Assembly: GCF_017591425.1 (NCBI RefSeq)
Contig: NW_024467083.1
Span: forward strand, 16,421,001-16,485,000
Source of the DNA: Ochotona curzoniae
Taxonomy: Eukaryota > Chordata > Mammalia > Lagomorpha > Ochotonidae
DNA length: 64,000 nucleotides
Reading direction: 5' to 3'
The notes under the pieces are model-generated. The model worked only from the letters and a program-made list of their open reading frames with translations, was not told where the DNA came from and did not search any database. The stretch's first letter is position 1. Each line of letters begins with the position of its first letter. Below, piece by piece: positions 11,653-23,865 of this stretch. The position numbers and the translations under genes were made by a program.

Positions 11653-11894
11653 CTTAATTGAATCCTCAATTAAGAGAATGGAGGCTGATAATTACAGAAG
11701 TGCAAAATATCCCTGTAGTTGGAAAAACTCTTTAACAAGCTTTGTGTATAACATATATTCAACCCCAAAGAGCTCAGTGAATGGCATCACAAGAGTGATT
11801 AAAACCACGAGGCGAATTTGAACTCAAATGTGGTTATCCAGGTATGCAACAGAATAGCTCTTTTCTGGCAAGAGGCTATGCAAATAGAAGTGAT

Positions 11895-12040
11895 GGAATA
11901 ACCAGGACCTGGCGTCAAGGAGGTAGACCAGTTCTGACAGCAAAACAACCAGGAGAATGCTGCTAGCAATCTGTGGACCTCAGTTTCCTCAATCTGAAAA
12001 GGTGGAGGTCGTAGAGACATCGCAGAACTCCAGTTTCCAA
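11895..12040 (+). mobile_element. MIR fragment
   Basis: gaccagttctgacagc and then gctagcaatctgtggacctcagtttcctcaatctgaaaaggtgg match the MIR core (...cctcagtttcctcatctgtaaaatgg), followed by gagacatcgcagaactcc. An old mammalian tRNA-derived SINE moved by L2. Confidence 0.75.
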
Positions 12041-12254
12041 GTCCAATGTTTAAAGAAGCAGAGAGGCACACTGTACATAAGAAGGCACCCAGAAAGTCGC
12101 ATGTCAGTGGAGTCTGAATTACAAAAATAGACGGGGCCTTCAAAGATGACTGGAACCTACTGACCTGGCTTTTTGCAAGAACAACCACCAACAAACCTGG
12201 TACCAATCCTGACAGCCAAAGCACCAATTGCTGGGGCTTTTTTTTTTTTTTCAT

Positions 12255-13370
12255 TGTGACATTTTCATTTGAACCTTTATAAAATAGTTAATAAGTAAAC
12301 TCTAAAGAACTCTTCCAATGGACCAATCCATAGGATGTAACACAATTAGTGTTTAACACTTTGATAGAAATGACTGACCTGGTTTCTTTCAACTAATTTA
12401 TGTTTTCTTTACATGTTTAATACTTCAATATTCATATTTTAAGCATGGAAATTTCGAATAAACATGTAGACAATGGAACCCAAAGAAATACGAGTTAAAT
12501 AGAACAATTTACATGATTAAGCGACTATTTGATAGTCACACTAAACACAAAGCTGTGGCTTGCAAAAACTTTAACACCCACTACAAAGCTTAAATTGTCA
12601 CTAAAAATTTCAATCTTGATAAGAGGACTTCACATGTTTTGTTCCTGAACACAAGAGATGCTTTTCATATCTAACGTTTTAGTATTCTAAATCCTACCTG
12701 AAGACTCACTTTACCTGACTTAATGCAAAGCATCCCCAAAGCACACACACAAAAACCTTAAACTGATAAACTTTCCTTCTCCTAAGCCAGCATCTTCCGA
12801 AAGATTTCACAAATGTCTTTGCTAAGTGATGGCTGCATAACCATCTACTACACTATTTTCTGTGCTTATATAATTTTCACTAATGAAAAATTCATAAAAA
12901 TTTAACCAGTCAAAACACAGTAAGAAACATGTAGTAATTTTAAGGTTATTTAAATCACAGGAAAAACATGAAAACAAAAATATGCACATCAAATATTAAC
13001 ATTTTTTTGAGAAGCTGTATCTTGGGCTTAGCAAGAACTAAGATCAGACAGGTTAGATAAACTTATGTTAATAAAATGAATACTCAAATTTGTTTATTAT
13101 AGAAATGATACCTTGAAAACTATAAATGTAGAAAGATAGAGTACAGCAAAATAATTCTATTAAGTAAAATAGAAACTCAGTTTCACACGTTGAGATTGAG
13201 GCTTCACATAGTCATTAATTCATACATAAGGAAAAGTCTCAGGTAATTCAAAAATATTCTAAGTAACTAAGTTCCTATATGTGCTATTAGCAGCCTTGAA
13301 CATGCAGATTTTCCAAACACAAAATGATCACCAATAAAATATGAAACCACAAACATTATCTTACACTTTT
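12255..13370. other. Unassigned AT-rich intron sequence
   Basis: Nothing recognised on either strand: no long frame, no tandem repeat, no retroposon end. Confidence 0.6.
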
Positions 13371-13386
13371 ATAAAACATACTTGTG

Positions 13387-13682
13387 GGGCCCGGCGGTGT
13401 GGCCTAGTGGCTAAAGTCCTCCCAGATGGGTACTGGTTCTAATCCCGGCAGCTCCACTTCCCATCCAGCTCCCTGCTTGTGGCCCGGGAAAGCAGTTGAG
13501 GACAGCCCAAAGCCTTGGTACCCTGCACCCATGTGGGATACCCGGAAGAAGTTCCTGGATCCTGGTTTTGGATCGGCATAGCATCAGCCGTTGAGCTCAC
13601 TGGGGGAGTGAATCATTGGACGGAAGATCTTCCTGTCTCTCCTCCTCTGACTTTCCAATAAAATAAATAAATCTTTAAAAAA
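13387..13682 (+). mobile_element. C-SINE, young pika-type copy with 16-base target duplication
   Basis: C-SINEs are lagomorph retroposons with a tRNA-like head, transcribed by RNA polymerase III and copied by L1 machinery. Here the A-box-like tggcctagtgg is at 13400-13410 and the B-box-like ggttctaatcc at 13435-13445. The body reads tcccatccagctccctgcttg, ccttggtaccctgcaccc and ggagtgaatcattgg, and the tail ctttccaataaaataaataaatcttt. The repeat ataaaacatacttgtg flanks it at 13371-13386 and 13683-13698 without mismatch. It is among the least diverged copies here. Confidence 0.97.
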
Positions 13683-14195
13683 ATAAAACATACTTGTGAT
13701 TTACTTGCAAGAGAAAGCCTTAACTTTACTACATTCTCTCAACTAGCCAACATAATACCACTCATCTAAAACTCTAACCAAATGCAAACAGCATTTTTTT
13801 ACAAATTACTCCAACACACCAATCTCTACTACTATATGTCATGTATTGTATTCTCTATCAAAATAACAGGACACTGGAGGGTCCTGGAGTTCACTCCTGA
13901 TGACATGTGTCTGTGGGTCTGGATTTCATTTGTCTGTACCTCTACAGGTATCATCCAAGGTTAATCACTAGTTGCAGATTTATATACACAATGAATACAA
14001 GGAACAGTGTTTCTATGTGAAGTGAACATGAACATTTGCAGCTATGAAGTGAAGGGTGGCTTATCCAAGAGCATAACAAGACAAAGTCCAACTTATCTGT
14101 ACTATTAACCTAACATGTCTGATTCTATTACTATGCGCAATACAAAAATGAAATGAGGTGATGGGCTCATCCATCACTACCTCCAAGGTCACACA

Positions 14196-14267
14196 TGTCA
14201 GGAGCCATGTACTATAGCCACACTGAGGCCATGTCAGGAACCGTGTTCTCTGGCCACACTGAAGCCA
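14196..14267 (+). repeat. 36-base tandem duplication at the start of the LTR
   Basis: Bases 14196-14231 and 14232-14267 are two copies of a unit opening tgtcagga and closing gccacactga-gcca, differing at several scattered positions. Because the second copy also begins TGTC, the true U3 start is ambiguous, but the flanking duplication supports 14196. Confidence 0.85.
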
Positions 14268-14671
14268 TTTTGAATATAGAACTATGGGCCAGTGGAAAAC
14301 CCCCTGGCTGGATGGATGCTTGGGAAAGAAGTTAAGAAACTAATCACACGCTTAGCTTCAATTGTTTCTAGCAACTGTTTCAGAATGTGATTTATGCTGT
14401 ACCTGCCGACATCGTTACTGATTACCTATGCTATTGTTGATATGGTGTCTGCTCAAGAACAATCGGTCTTGAGACCATGGTTTGCATCCCAGTTTCTCCT
14501 TTCCTCCCTGAGCCTTAGTTACTGAAGAACATAAAAACCCTCAATTAAGATCAATAAACTGACAGCTTGATCAGACATCCTGTCTTGCTGTCCATTCTTC
14601 GTGTCTCTTGTCCCCTTCATTCTCTCCTAGGTTGGTTGCGACCCCCGTTGACTGTCCTGCTGGACAGGACA
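14196..14671 (+). mobile_element. Solo LTR of an endogenous retrovirus (class II / ERVK-like)
   Basis: The element starts TGTCAGGAG and ends GGACAGGACA, so it has the TG...CA termini of an LTR. A 6-base duplication cacaca flanks it (14190-14195 and 14672-14677), the size usual for class II elements; it is low-complexity, so weaker than a unique one. A TATA-like ataaaaa lies at 14531-14537 and a polyadenylation signal aataaa at 14553-14558, followed by a T/G-rich stretch, giving U3-R-U5 order on the + strand. No internal viral genes flank it, so it is the product of LTR-LTR recombination. It is antisense to VAV3. Class assignment is inference. Confidence 0.85.
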
Positions 14672-15140
14672 CACACAAGCACATCCAGTTCTGCCCACCT
14701 GGGGAATCTCTGCCTCCTTTAGTGCTCATCTCAAAAGCATAACTTTCCTAAAAAGTCTTCAGTCAAGCCAAGCTTCCCTCCTCCTGGATTTCTCAGCATA
14801 AACAGATGCCACTGTTAGTGTCTCCATCTTTCTCAGAAAAGATCTAGAACCCCTTGAGTACAGAAAACATTTCTTCCTTTTTTCTCCCAATACTTGGCAT
14901 GGAAATTAACACGTAGAAGGTAGTCAATAAATCTTTAAAAAACATTTAACAATTATGATATTGCTTGAGTGCTAACTTCACTGTGTCAACATATATTATA
15001 AATTATTCAGAATCATAGGATCACTATAACTATAGTCTAATAGTATAAAAATTATTGGCTTAGTTTTAAATAGCCTCAAGCTGAATGGGGGAAAGCACAG
15101 AAAATAAGAAAGCTAAAGTTATAATGGTCAACGTCTTTTT

Positions 15141-15474
15141 TTTAAAGATTTATTTTTATTATTATTATTTTTTTAATTGGAAAGGCAGATATACAGAGAG
15201 GAGAGACAGAGAGGAAGATCTTCCGTCCGATGATGCACTCCCCAAGTGAGCACAACGGCCGATGCTATGCCGGTCCGAAGCCAGGAGCCTCTTTCCATGT
15301 CTCCCACGTGGGTGCAGGGTCCCAAAGCTTTGGGCCGTCCTCTGCTGCTTTCCCAGGCCACAGGCAGGGAGCTGAAGGGAAGCGGGGCTGCCGGGATAGA
15401 ACCGGCGCCCACATGGGATCCCGGGCGTGCAAGGTGAGGACCTTTAACCACTTGCACCACCGCACCGGGCCCAA
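15141..15474 (-). mobile_element. C-SINE, nearly full-length, 12-base target duplication
   Basis: Reverse orientation: T-rich start with aaagatttattttta, then agacagagaggaagatcttcc, gggtcccaaagctttgggcc and the tRNA-like head ending cgcaccgggccc. caacgtcttttt occurs at 15129-15140 and 15475-15486. Sense to VAV3, unlike most copies. Confidence 0.96.
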
Positions 15475-15486
15475 CAACGTCTTTTT

Positions 15487-17399
15487 AAAATAAAAATAGA
15501 CTATTTAGAGATATTAAAACCAGAAGGCACTAGAAGACTCATTAAAGTGGTTGTTTATTAGGGGAGATTTGCCAAGGTACTACTGCTTTTGTTGCATTCA
15601 TTTTTACAGTATTAAAAGAATTATAAAATCTAACCTGATAATCTAAAAGTTTATCCTAATTATTACTAAGAGAACAAAGATCACAAAAGTAATTTTACAA
15701 TCATTTACATACCTAACAGTTTAGAGTAAGTTTCTCATGATACATAAAACATCAAAAACACATTGCTCTAAATCCAATCTAACATCTTAGACTATTTATA
15801 CAGCCTCCTGTCCTCTTCCCACTGAAAAATCACACATGAAAAGTCAACCCAGGGTATATTCAGCAGAAGATTCAAACTGACCCTCAGGTACAGAACTATC
15901 ACTGCAGTCAACTATACAAGTAGCAAATATACCAGCAGCCCTTTGGAAGTCTGTTAGCAAATCTTAAAGGAACATAATGAGGAGGTTAACTTCGATAAAT
16001 TAGTCATTCAGTTAAAATCCCCTACTATTCTTAGTTTTTGGCCAAACACAAGATCAAACAAGGAAACCCAACAATGCATGATGGAACTTCCTGGTTAAAG
16101 AAATACAACATTTAGACAGTAGAAAAAATTCAAATAGTACAGGTTATCTATGAAATTTAATACTCTGAATACAGAACATGCTATTGATATGATACATGCC
16201 AAATATTGATGGTATATATTTAAAAACTGGAGTTAGACCAGCCGTTTGCAATAGAAAGAACTACAAATTTACTTAAATCTTTTCTATAGTTTCTCACTAC
16301 AAACAGAAGTTCAAAGATACTTTTCTGTGTATGTGTATTTTATACTAATTACCACAATCAAGATAATCTATTCCCAGAGTTCCACAATCAGTTCTGAATA
16401 TTCAGAAATCAAATGCAGAATATATTACTGTGGTCTGTGTTCATTTTACAACCTGGTTAATCCGTAGTCGCACACATGAAACCAATCAAAATCTTGTTAT
16501 TCTGAAACTAGCAAAAGTCTGTTGGGACAATCCTACAACTATAGGGGATCCAACAAAAGCTGGAACTATCAGCTGATTTACATTAATTCCTTTTAAGCTC
16601 CTCCCTGATTACTACGGACAATCAAGCACTACCTTTGTCAGTGCTTATTCACATGCAAGTGTATCCATGACACTCATGTTCACTCTATATACTAAAAGTA
16701 TTTCAACAACCATATAAGGCTTCTTTTGCTCCTTCCACCAGTTAAATATACTCACTGTAAGAGATGCAGAAACTATAGAGGTTGTGAAGAAAAATTTAGC
16801 ACAAAGTTCTACCATGACTAAGGTTAAAAGAATAGACATTTAGTATAAAATCTTACTGGTTCTGTCCATTTTTGTGTATGTGCGTGTATGACTCCATCTT
16901 ACATTTAAAATTGTCATGCACATACTCAAGACAAGCAACCTTCATGGGAGGAAAGTACATAATACCCCCATGGAGACCTCAAGTAACATAGTCCTCACAA
17001 ATATCCTTATTGCACAGTATCTGATGACTTCAGGTCTTAAGTTAGCCCTTTTGGGAATGATTCTCCTATTTTAAAATCATTGATACCCATACAGCGCTCT
17101 AAAGGAGCCTTTTTTCAAGTGCAAAAAATACAAAGGACTATCAAATAACCTGATGTAATATAACACTGATACAGTAATCCAAGCAATAATGAAAGCACAC
17201 ACATCTTCTTAACCCCACAAAGAACATGCATCATGAGAAACTGCATCCTGAGCCACAAAACATGTTTACAAATTTAAATAGAAAGTATACTGAGTATGAT
17301 ATCAACTGCATGAAATTAAACTAGACTTCACAGAAAGGCAGCTGTAAACTCCAGATATCTGAAAACAAAAGCATACCCTTCAAAGTAAACCAGAGGGCA
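15487..17399. other. Unassigned AT-rich intron sequence
   Basis: No gene. The last few hundred bases may contain further decayed L1 sequence leading into the fragment at 17400, but no block is convincing. Confidence 0.5.
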
Positions 17400-18065
17400 A
17401 AGAAGAAATCTCAGGCAAAATTTAAAGGATTTTAACAAGTGAAATCTAATCTGAAGTTAGTCAAAATGTGTGAGATGCAGTAAACTCAGTGCTTAGAGAA
17501 ATGTTTAGCCTTAAACAATTCACATTAAAGCAGATGATCTAAAACCAATTACCCACATTTCCACTTTGGAAAACTAAAGAAAAATAATCTAAGCCCAAAA
17601 CAAGCAGAAGAAATGATTAGAACAGAAAGAATATAAATTGAAAAAAGACAAATGAAACAAACCAATAAAATCAGAAGCTGGTTCTTTGAAAAGGTCAATG
17701 AAATTAAGAAAGCTGACCAAGAAAGAAGAGTGACACACATTGCTGATATCTGGAAAGAGATCACTCCTATTAATCCAACAGACATTGAAGGGATACTAAC
17801 AATACTGTGAATAATTTTTCCTCATAAACGATAGCTTTAATAAAATCACCCAGTCCTTGACTGGCATGAAGTCATTTAAGGAGAAAGGTAATATTACTGG
17901 CTAAAGAAACTGAATAATTAGTAACTTTCCAAAAAGGAACTACCAGGCCCAGTTGTTTTCTCCATCATGTATTTTATCAGAAAAAGAAAATACCAATGCC
18001 GACAATATATTCTGGAAATCGTCCATGTTTACACTGTCAGGGAATATGCATCTGTTTTAAACACA
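17400..18065 (+). mobile_element. Old L1 fragment (ORF2, start of the reverse-transcriptase region)
   Basis: The stretch around aaccaataaaatcagaagctggttctttgaaaag (17655-17700) reads in one frame as a peptide close to the conserved ORF2 segment INKTKSWFFEKINKI that precedes the reverse transcriptase. Following bases (attgctgatatctggaaagag, acattgaagggatactaac) also fit that region. Stops and gaps are frequent. It is much more diverged than the L1 at 59776. Ends are approximate. Confidence 0.7.
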
Positions 18066-18188
18066 TTGCATGAAAAATTGCTGCATTGGTATGCAAAAGC
18101 AACTGGCTTACATTTCACTTCCTACAACATGGGTGCTTAAAAGAAGTTAAATATATTTTCACTAGCACCATTTAAAGACATAAGGTAG

Positions 18189-18508
18189 GGCCCAGCCAGT
18201 AGCCTAGCAGCTAAGTCCTTGCCTTGCAAGCACTGGGAGCCTGCATGGATGTTAGGTCTAATCTCAGTGGCCCTGCTTCCCATCCAGCTCCCTGCTTGTA
18301 GCCTGGGAAGTCAGTCGAGGATGGCCCAGAGCCTTGGGACCCGCCACTCGCGTGGGAGACCCAGAAGAGGCTCCTGGATCCTGGCTTCAGATTGGCCCAG
18401 CTCCAGCTGTTGTGGCCACTTGGGGAGTGAATCAACAGAGGCAAGATCTTCCTCTGTCTCTTCCTCTCTGTATATCTTGACTTTCCAATGAAAATTTTTT
18501 TAGGAAAG
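18189..18508 (+). mobile_element. C-SINE with 13-base target duplication
   Basis: Head gcccagccagtagcctagcagctaagtcc, body ccttgggacccgccactcgcgtggg, tail gactttccaatgaaaattttttt. agacataaggtag flanks it at 18176-18188 and 18509-18521. The tail A run has been changed to T-rich sequence. Confidence 0.95.
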
Positions 18509-19235
18509 AGACATAAGGTAGTAAGGCAACAGATTATCAAGAGGTCAACACATGCTCATTTCTACACAGTCCCTGCATTTCAACAGATTCACATTTCTTC
18601 CTCAGCCACATCTAACTGCATTCCAGGTTCTGGACATTGTTGGGTACATATGTCATAGTCCTACTTTGAAGACATTTTGTCATGTATATTCCATAGATGT
18701 CTTCTAATTCATCAGGGCAGACTTTGCAAGCTAATACTTTTAACACACCAAGAAAGAAGGCAGAAGTTGAATCAAGGGTTCTGCTCAGGACGGAATCAGA
18801 AAAAGGATTCTAGGAATAAAAACAATACAAAGGACCAGAAGATAAAGTACTGAAGAGTTTAAGCAACAAAAAAAAATTAAATAGAAAGAGAAACAAATTG
18901 TAAAATTGGTAAGGTCACGGAATACAAATCTGACAAAAAGACCCAAAAATCCAGAGTCAGGAACTGAAAGGTCCAAGAAAGGAATGATTATAGGCAGAGA
19001 CGCTTATTAATAAGGTGGCAGTTGAATAGCTTCGAAGGGAAGGCTAGAGGAGTATAACAAGACCAACGCAAAGTTTTGGCTGGAGATACAGGGGCAAGCT
19101 GACTGTGGGAGCAAGGTGGGCAAGAGTTGATGGGTGCAAAAGGAAAACCACACAGGTTAATGATAATGGCACTTCCAGAACTCACGGCAACCTTCAATGT
19201 CAGGTGGTCATAAGTCCACCAATTCGTGAATTCAG

Positions 19236-19410
19236 GAAATTCTAAACCCTATTCATGTGCCAGCACTATTCTAGTATGTGCCAAACTGGCTAATAAAACC
19301 AAGCCCATGCCTTCAGTAGAGCTCATCTTCTGGGATGTGTCAGGGAAACACAATATAGAGAGAAAACCACATGTAATGTGTATTTCACATGTAGTAAGAA
19401 TTAGAGCTCA
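19236..19410 (+). mobile_element. L2 3' UTR fragment
   Basis: ttcatgtgccagcactattctagtatgtgccaaactggctaataaaaccaagcccatgccttcagtagagctcatcttctggg follows the L2 consensus order: tgtgccaggcactgttctaggtgc, aacaaaacagacaaa, ccctgccctcatggagcttac. Confidence 0.78.
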
Positions 19411-20709
19411 CTAAAGCAGTAAAGGACATAGGAACTATCAGAGAGAAAGGGAAGCAGTACGGATTGCTTTTTCTTACTTTTTCCAGAAAAGGTTCCTGTA
19501 ATAGGACATTTAAACAGATACAAAGTAGAGGAAACCGTCTTTCTCTATTCTTCCATGTGGTGAATATATTTCCAAGTAAAATTAGTAATAATACTTGGCT
19601 ATAGGTCAAAAGTTAAATATGTTACAAATTAAAATAGCTGGCATTAATATAAAACCAAAGGCATTAAACACAGAACATTTTAGCTAAATCAGTAAGAATA
19701 TTTTGCCATAAATGTATTTTATGCTTTAGTAGTTATTTGATTCATTGAATCAAATAAAAATGAATGAATTATCCATTTATCTAGATCTGAACAGTTCAAT
19801 ATTCTGAGCACATGAAATTGCTATGTATTGTAAATACACATAAACTAGCTTGAAGAGTAAACGGGAAAACAAAATAATTTTCTAATACATTTTACATTGT
19901 TTATGTCCTAGGATATTTTGGATTTAGTTTATTAAAAACTAAGATCAGTTTTCTTACTGTTAACATTACAACTAGAAACTTTAAAATTGTGCCTTATTTC
20001 TGTTGGATGGCACTGCTCCATACGCTTTCATTATTAATCAATTTTTCTATAATACTGCCACAAAGTATTTGAAAATGGGTACCACCTTAGCAAAGAGAAT
20101 TTTTCATTATGATGCTTCTATTATCTTACTAGTACCTGCCTCTTCTGAGAATAAAATATTTCCTTAGTACATTGCTTTAAACATTAGTTCAAGAGGAAGT
20201 TACTAAATTAAGAAGGAGTTTGGCTCTACAACTGTGTGCAGCCCAGCAAAGGGACTTGAGGGACGGGATTGGCTGATTCAAAGTGCTCTGCATTCTTGGA
20301 CATACTTGAATCACCAGGGGATGAGCAGCTGACCCAAACTGAACCAATTACAACCCTTCCTTCTGAATCATTAAGTGTGTCCTTTTATAGACAGGGTATG
20401 GTTGGGTCATCAAATGCCAAACTGAAAATATTTTAAGTATTTGCCTCCATTTTTGTTCCAGGATACCCTTGGGTCCCTCTTCTATTGAATGCAGCTTTTC
20501 AAACCATAAATTGTTCATGCTAAAGGTTGTAGCCAAGATAGAATAGAGAATTCAATTTTCTTACCTTAAAATAACTGGTATTTTCCAGGTATCCTATGGT
20601 ATATTTTATGTTTACTCTTGTATTGTTTTGGGAAATACTTGGTAGAAAATATTGAAGCAGCTATCATTACCTGATTTTTAAAATTGTGGCTGACAGTATC
20701 CCCAATGAG
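19411..20709. other. Unassigned AT-rich intron sequence
   Basis: Contains the 19733 palindrome; otherwise nothing recognisable. Confidence 0.55.
19733..19757. repeat. 25-base palindrome
   Basis: ttatttgattca and tgaatcaaataa are exact reverse complements separated by a single t. Confidence 0.95.
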
Positions 20710-20781
20710 AAAATATTTAAGTTTAATATTTAATTAATATTAAACTTATTAAACTTAATATTAAATATTTAAATATTAAAA
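20710..20781. repeat. AT-rich overlapping palindromes
   Basis: taagtttaatatt (20718-20730) and aatattaaactta (20736-20748) pair perfectly around taatt; ttaaacttaatattaaatattt then repeats much of the second arm. Over 70 bases only a few are G or C. Confidence 0.92.
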
Positions 20782-20993
20782 CAATTGGTCATATTTCTAT
20801 AATAGTGGAGAATCCAAGCTGTAATGAAAGCTCAAGTCAGCCTACTGGAGGAAATGCACAGATGGAGGGGTGGGGAGGAAAGAATGAATGGTATTTGAAT
20901 CCATACTTCCAACTATTCCTGAAGTCAATCTCTACTCTGCCATTCCCCATGGTCTGGCTTTCAGTTGGTGGTTACAAACTACCAGTGATTTGA

Positions 20994-21225
20994 GGGCCTG
21001 TGCCATGGCTCAACAAGATAATCCTCCAACATATGGCACCAGCATCCCATATGGGCACCAGTTTGTTGCTCTACTTCTTAGCCAACTCTCTCCTTATGGC
21101 CGGGCAATGCAGTGGAGAATGGAGCAAGGTTTTGGATCAGTTCAAGTTCAAGAATGGCTTCTGCAGCCCTTTGGGAACTGGACCAGTAGATGGCAGAGCC
21201 TCCTCATCTTTAAAGAGAAGGGGAG
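20994..21225 (+). mobile_element. C-SINE with internal deletion
   Basis: gggcctgtgccatggctcaacaagataatcctcc, gcaccagcatcccatatgggcaccagtttg, tggccgggcaatgcagtgg. The segment between this and cagccctttgggaactggaccagtagatgg is shortened. Confidence 0.88.
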
Positions 21226-22196
21226 TTAGAGATTTATTTTTTATTTGAAAGGCAAATTAAAAAGAAACTGTCAGTCATTCCATTCTTCAAAGTATGCCCA
21301 ACAATAAACTCTGGAGTCAGGCCATCTGATTTCAAATTGCAACATCTCAGTCTCTGCTTCTCTCCAACTATGCTTTTCAAGTAAAAAAGTCTTAAAAAGT
21401 TGGAAATCATTGTACGTGATTTATATTGAATCAAAGAAACAAAACTATTTTCTCCTACAAATAAAAATGAAAGTCACCACATACACTACATGAGTTCTTT
21501 TTAAGAGCCCTTTTACACAGGAAGCCAAAGGGAAACAGAATAGTGCCACAGGATGCTGTCCCCAAAGGGCCTGTGAAAAATTACCCCTGCCAAACCAAGA
21601 TGTTAGAAAACATTTTAAAAGACACATTCAATGTCATTAAACATTGTCTGCTAAACACAAAAATTGTGATTAGTGTTCCTTTTGTGTTTCAAAAAATGAT
21701 AAATTGATCTCATGTTACTTATTTGCTGGTTTGTAAAAGTGAGTCAACATCCACAATTTTGACATCATGGCAGTGACATTGTGTTTATTCTGTATTGCTC
21801 AGTGGACACAGTTGACTCCTGAAAACATCAGGTCTGAGAAGCAGAGTTCTGCCTCCAGTCTGCATTCTGTAGCAAAGCAAATAGGGCCAGAGCCATGGCT
21901 ACCAAAAGTTTGGGTGCTGATGAAAATGCCATCAAGACCACACCTGTACCTTCAACAAAGATTCTAAGGAGTATATGAAAAGTGTTTTTTCCCTGTTAGA
22001 ATCATGAAATTCCCAATTTCCTTTTTCATTTCTCTGTTCCTAAGCATAATACACGCATAAAAATTAAGAGTTCATTGGGAAAATATGACTTAAAGTCATC
22101 TTTGTTGGTAATTTTTGAGCAAAATTTGCTGACTAGAGATATATTCACCACACACAATCTACAAAATTTAGGAAACATTCTAAAAACAATTTTTTA

Positions 22197-22490
22197 GGGT
22201 CCAGCATTGTGGCGTCTAGGCTAGGCCTCCATCAGCAGTGACAGCATCCCATACTGGCAGCAGTTCAAGTACTGGGTGCCCCACCACGGATCCAACTCCC
22301 TACTGATATACCTGGGAGGGCTTCAGAGTATAGAAGGCCTCTCCTACCCAGATGGGAAACCTGGAGGAGGTCCCAAGCTCCCAACTTTGACCTGGCCCAG
22401 CCCTGGTTGTAGGGGAGTGCATCAGTACATGGAAGACTCTTCTCCCGGTCCCTGAACGGCTCTGCCATTTAAACATTTAAAAACTTAAAA
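22197..22490 (+). mobile_element. C-SINE, moderately diverged
   Basis: gggtccagcattgtggcgtctaggctaggcc head; catcccatactggcagcagttcaagtactgggtgcccc, tacccagatgggaaacctggagg and gcccagccctggttgtaggggagtgcatc body. Middle part differs from neighbours. Confidence 0.88.
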
Positions 22491-23584
22491 CTCTAATGTA
22501 GTCACTGATAAATAAACCTGGTCAACATATCTGGTACTTATTCTGGCTTATAATCTTCAAACTAGGATGAAAGTTGACTGTTTTACACCATACTTTGCAT
22601 GCATGTATCATGATGACTTATGTTCCCATTATGCTTTCAAACTATCCAAGTGGCTTGGGAGTACAGCATTGCATATGGCTTTGAAAATTCATGTAACTTT
22701 CAGGTTTCCTCCTATAAACCAATTATTTCCATTACTATTTCATTACATGCTAAACCAACATTACTATATAAATACGTGACATGTCATACACTTCAAATAC
22801 TTCCTTAGGTGAATTCTGAAAAGCATAGCAACTTGGTCAAAGACAATGAACTATTTAAAAGGTCTGGATACACCTTGCAAAGTCCTTATCAAAACAGAAT
22901 GTCAGATACCACTCCAACAGGGAAACCACTCCATTTCACTACAGATACTAAAATAGGTTTGCAAATATTTCACTACCTTTATCTACTTGCTGTTCTCCTT
23001 TGATACAAAGTATCTGCCAATGTTATTAGACAAAGTAAATGCCTATAGCTCTTAAAATGTTGGTATTGGCTACTGTCAAGTTGAACAAGCTTAAGAATGT
23101 TTATTAGTCATTTGAACAAGTATATAAACATACATGAGCACATGTACATTTATGTGAGTCTTATGAGTGAAAATTAGCTACTTATGTCCTTGAGCATTCT
23201 TTGATTAGTACATAAATGATTTCAAAGAAAGCAGAAATTAATAGTTTGCACTGATCTGACCTCATAGGCTCAAATCCAAAATCTAACATTCATTAGCCAT
23301 GCGACTACATCAAGTTACCTAGCCATAATCTAAAATGGAGATAACAGTTTGAGACTACTAAATATATACCAACTATGGGACATAGCAAACACATGTTTTC
23401 TATTGTAATTTCTACTTACTCCATATGAAAAGAAGTAATGTTTTTTGCATAGGCATTATAAATTATATCAGTTTACCCTTCATGCCTTTACATTTTAAGT
23501 TTTTTTTCCATTTTAAAACAAATATATCAATATTTGGTTTAGGCATTGTTTCTGCATTTTTTGTTTTAAAGGCTCATTTTTTTT

Positions 23585-23865
23585 TTTGGAAAGGCAGATT
23601 TACAAAAGAAAAAGATCATCAATTCACCGGTTCACTGTACATGGTCAGAACTGAGCTGATCTGAAGCCAGGAGCCAGGAGTTGATTCCAGATCTCTGGGG
23701 TGGGTACAGGGTCCCAAGGCTTTGGGCCATTCTCAACTGCTTTCCCAGGTCACAGAGCTGAGTAGGAAGTAAAACAGCTGGGGATACAGCTGTTGCAGCA
23801 TCCCATAGGAGATGCAGGCACTTTCAGAGTGTTAGCCAATTGAGCCATTGTCATGGCAGTTGTTT
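23585..23865 (-). mobile_element. C-SINE, moderately diverged
   Basis: tttttttttggaaaggcagatttacaaaagaaaaag start; ctgaagccaggagccaggagttg, gtacagggtcccaaggctttgggcc, ctgctttcccaggtcacag middle; gttagccaattgagccattgtcatggc as reversed head. Confidence 0.9.

Noticed and set aside
13400..13445. tRNA gene, because A- and B-box-like motifs are present
   Set aside because: They belong to the tRNA-derived head of a C-SINE; no cloverleaf with acceptor stem follows.
14196..14671. Full endogenous retrovirus
   Set aside because: Flanks are ordinary intron sequence on both sides and a direct repeat closes the element, so only a solo LTR is present.
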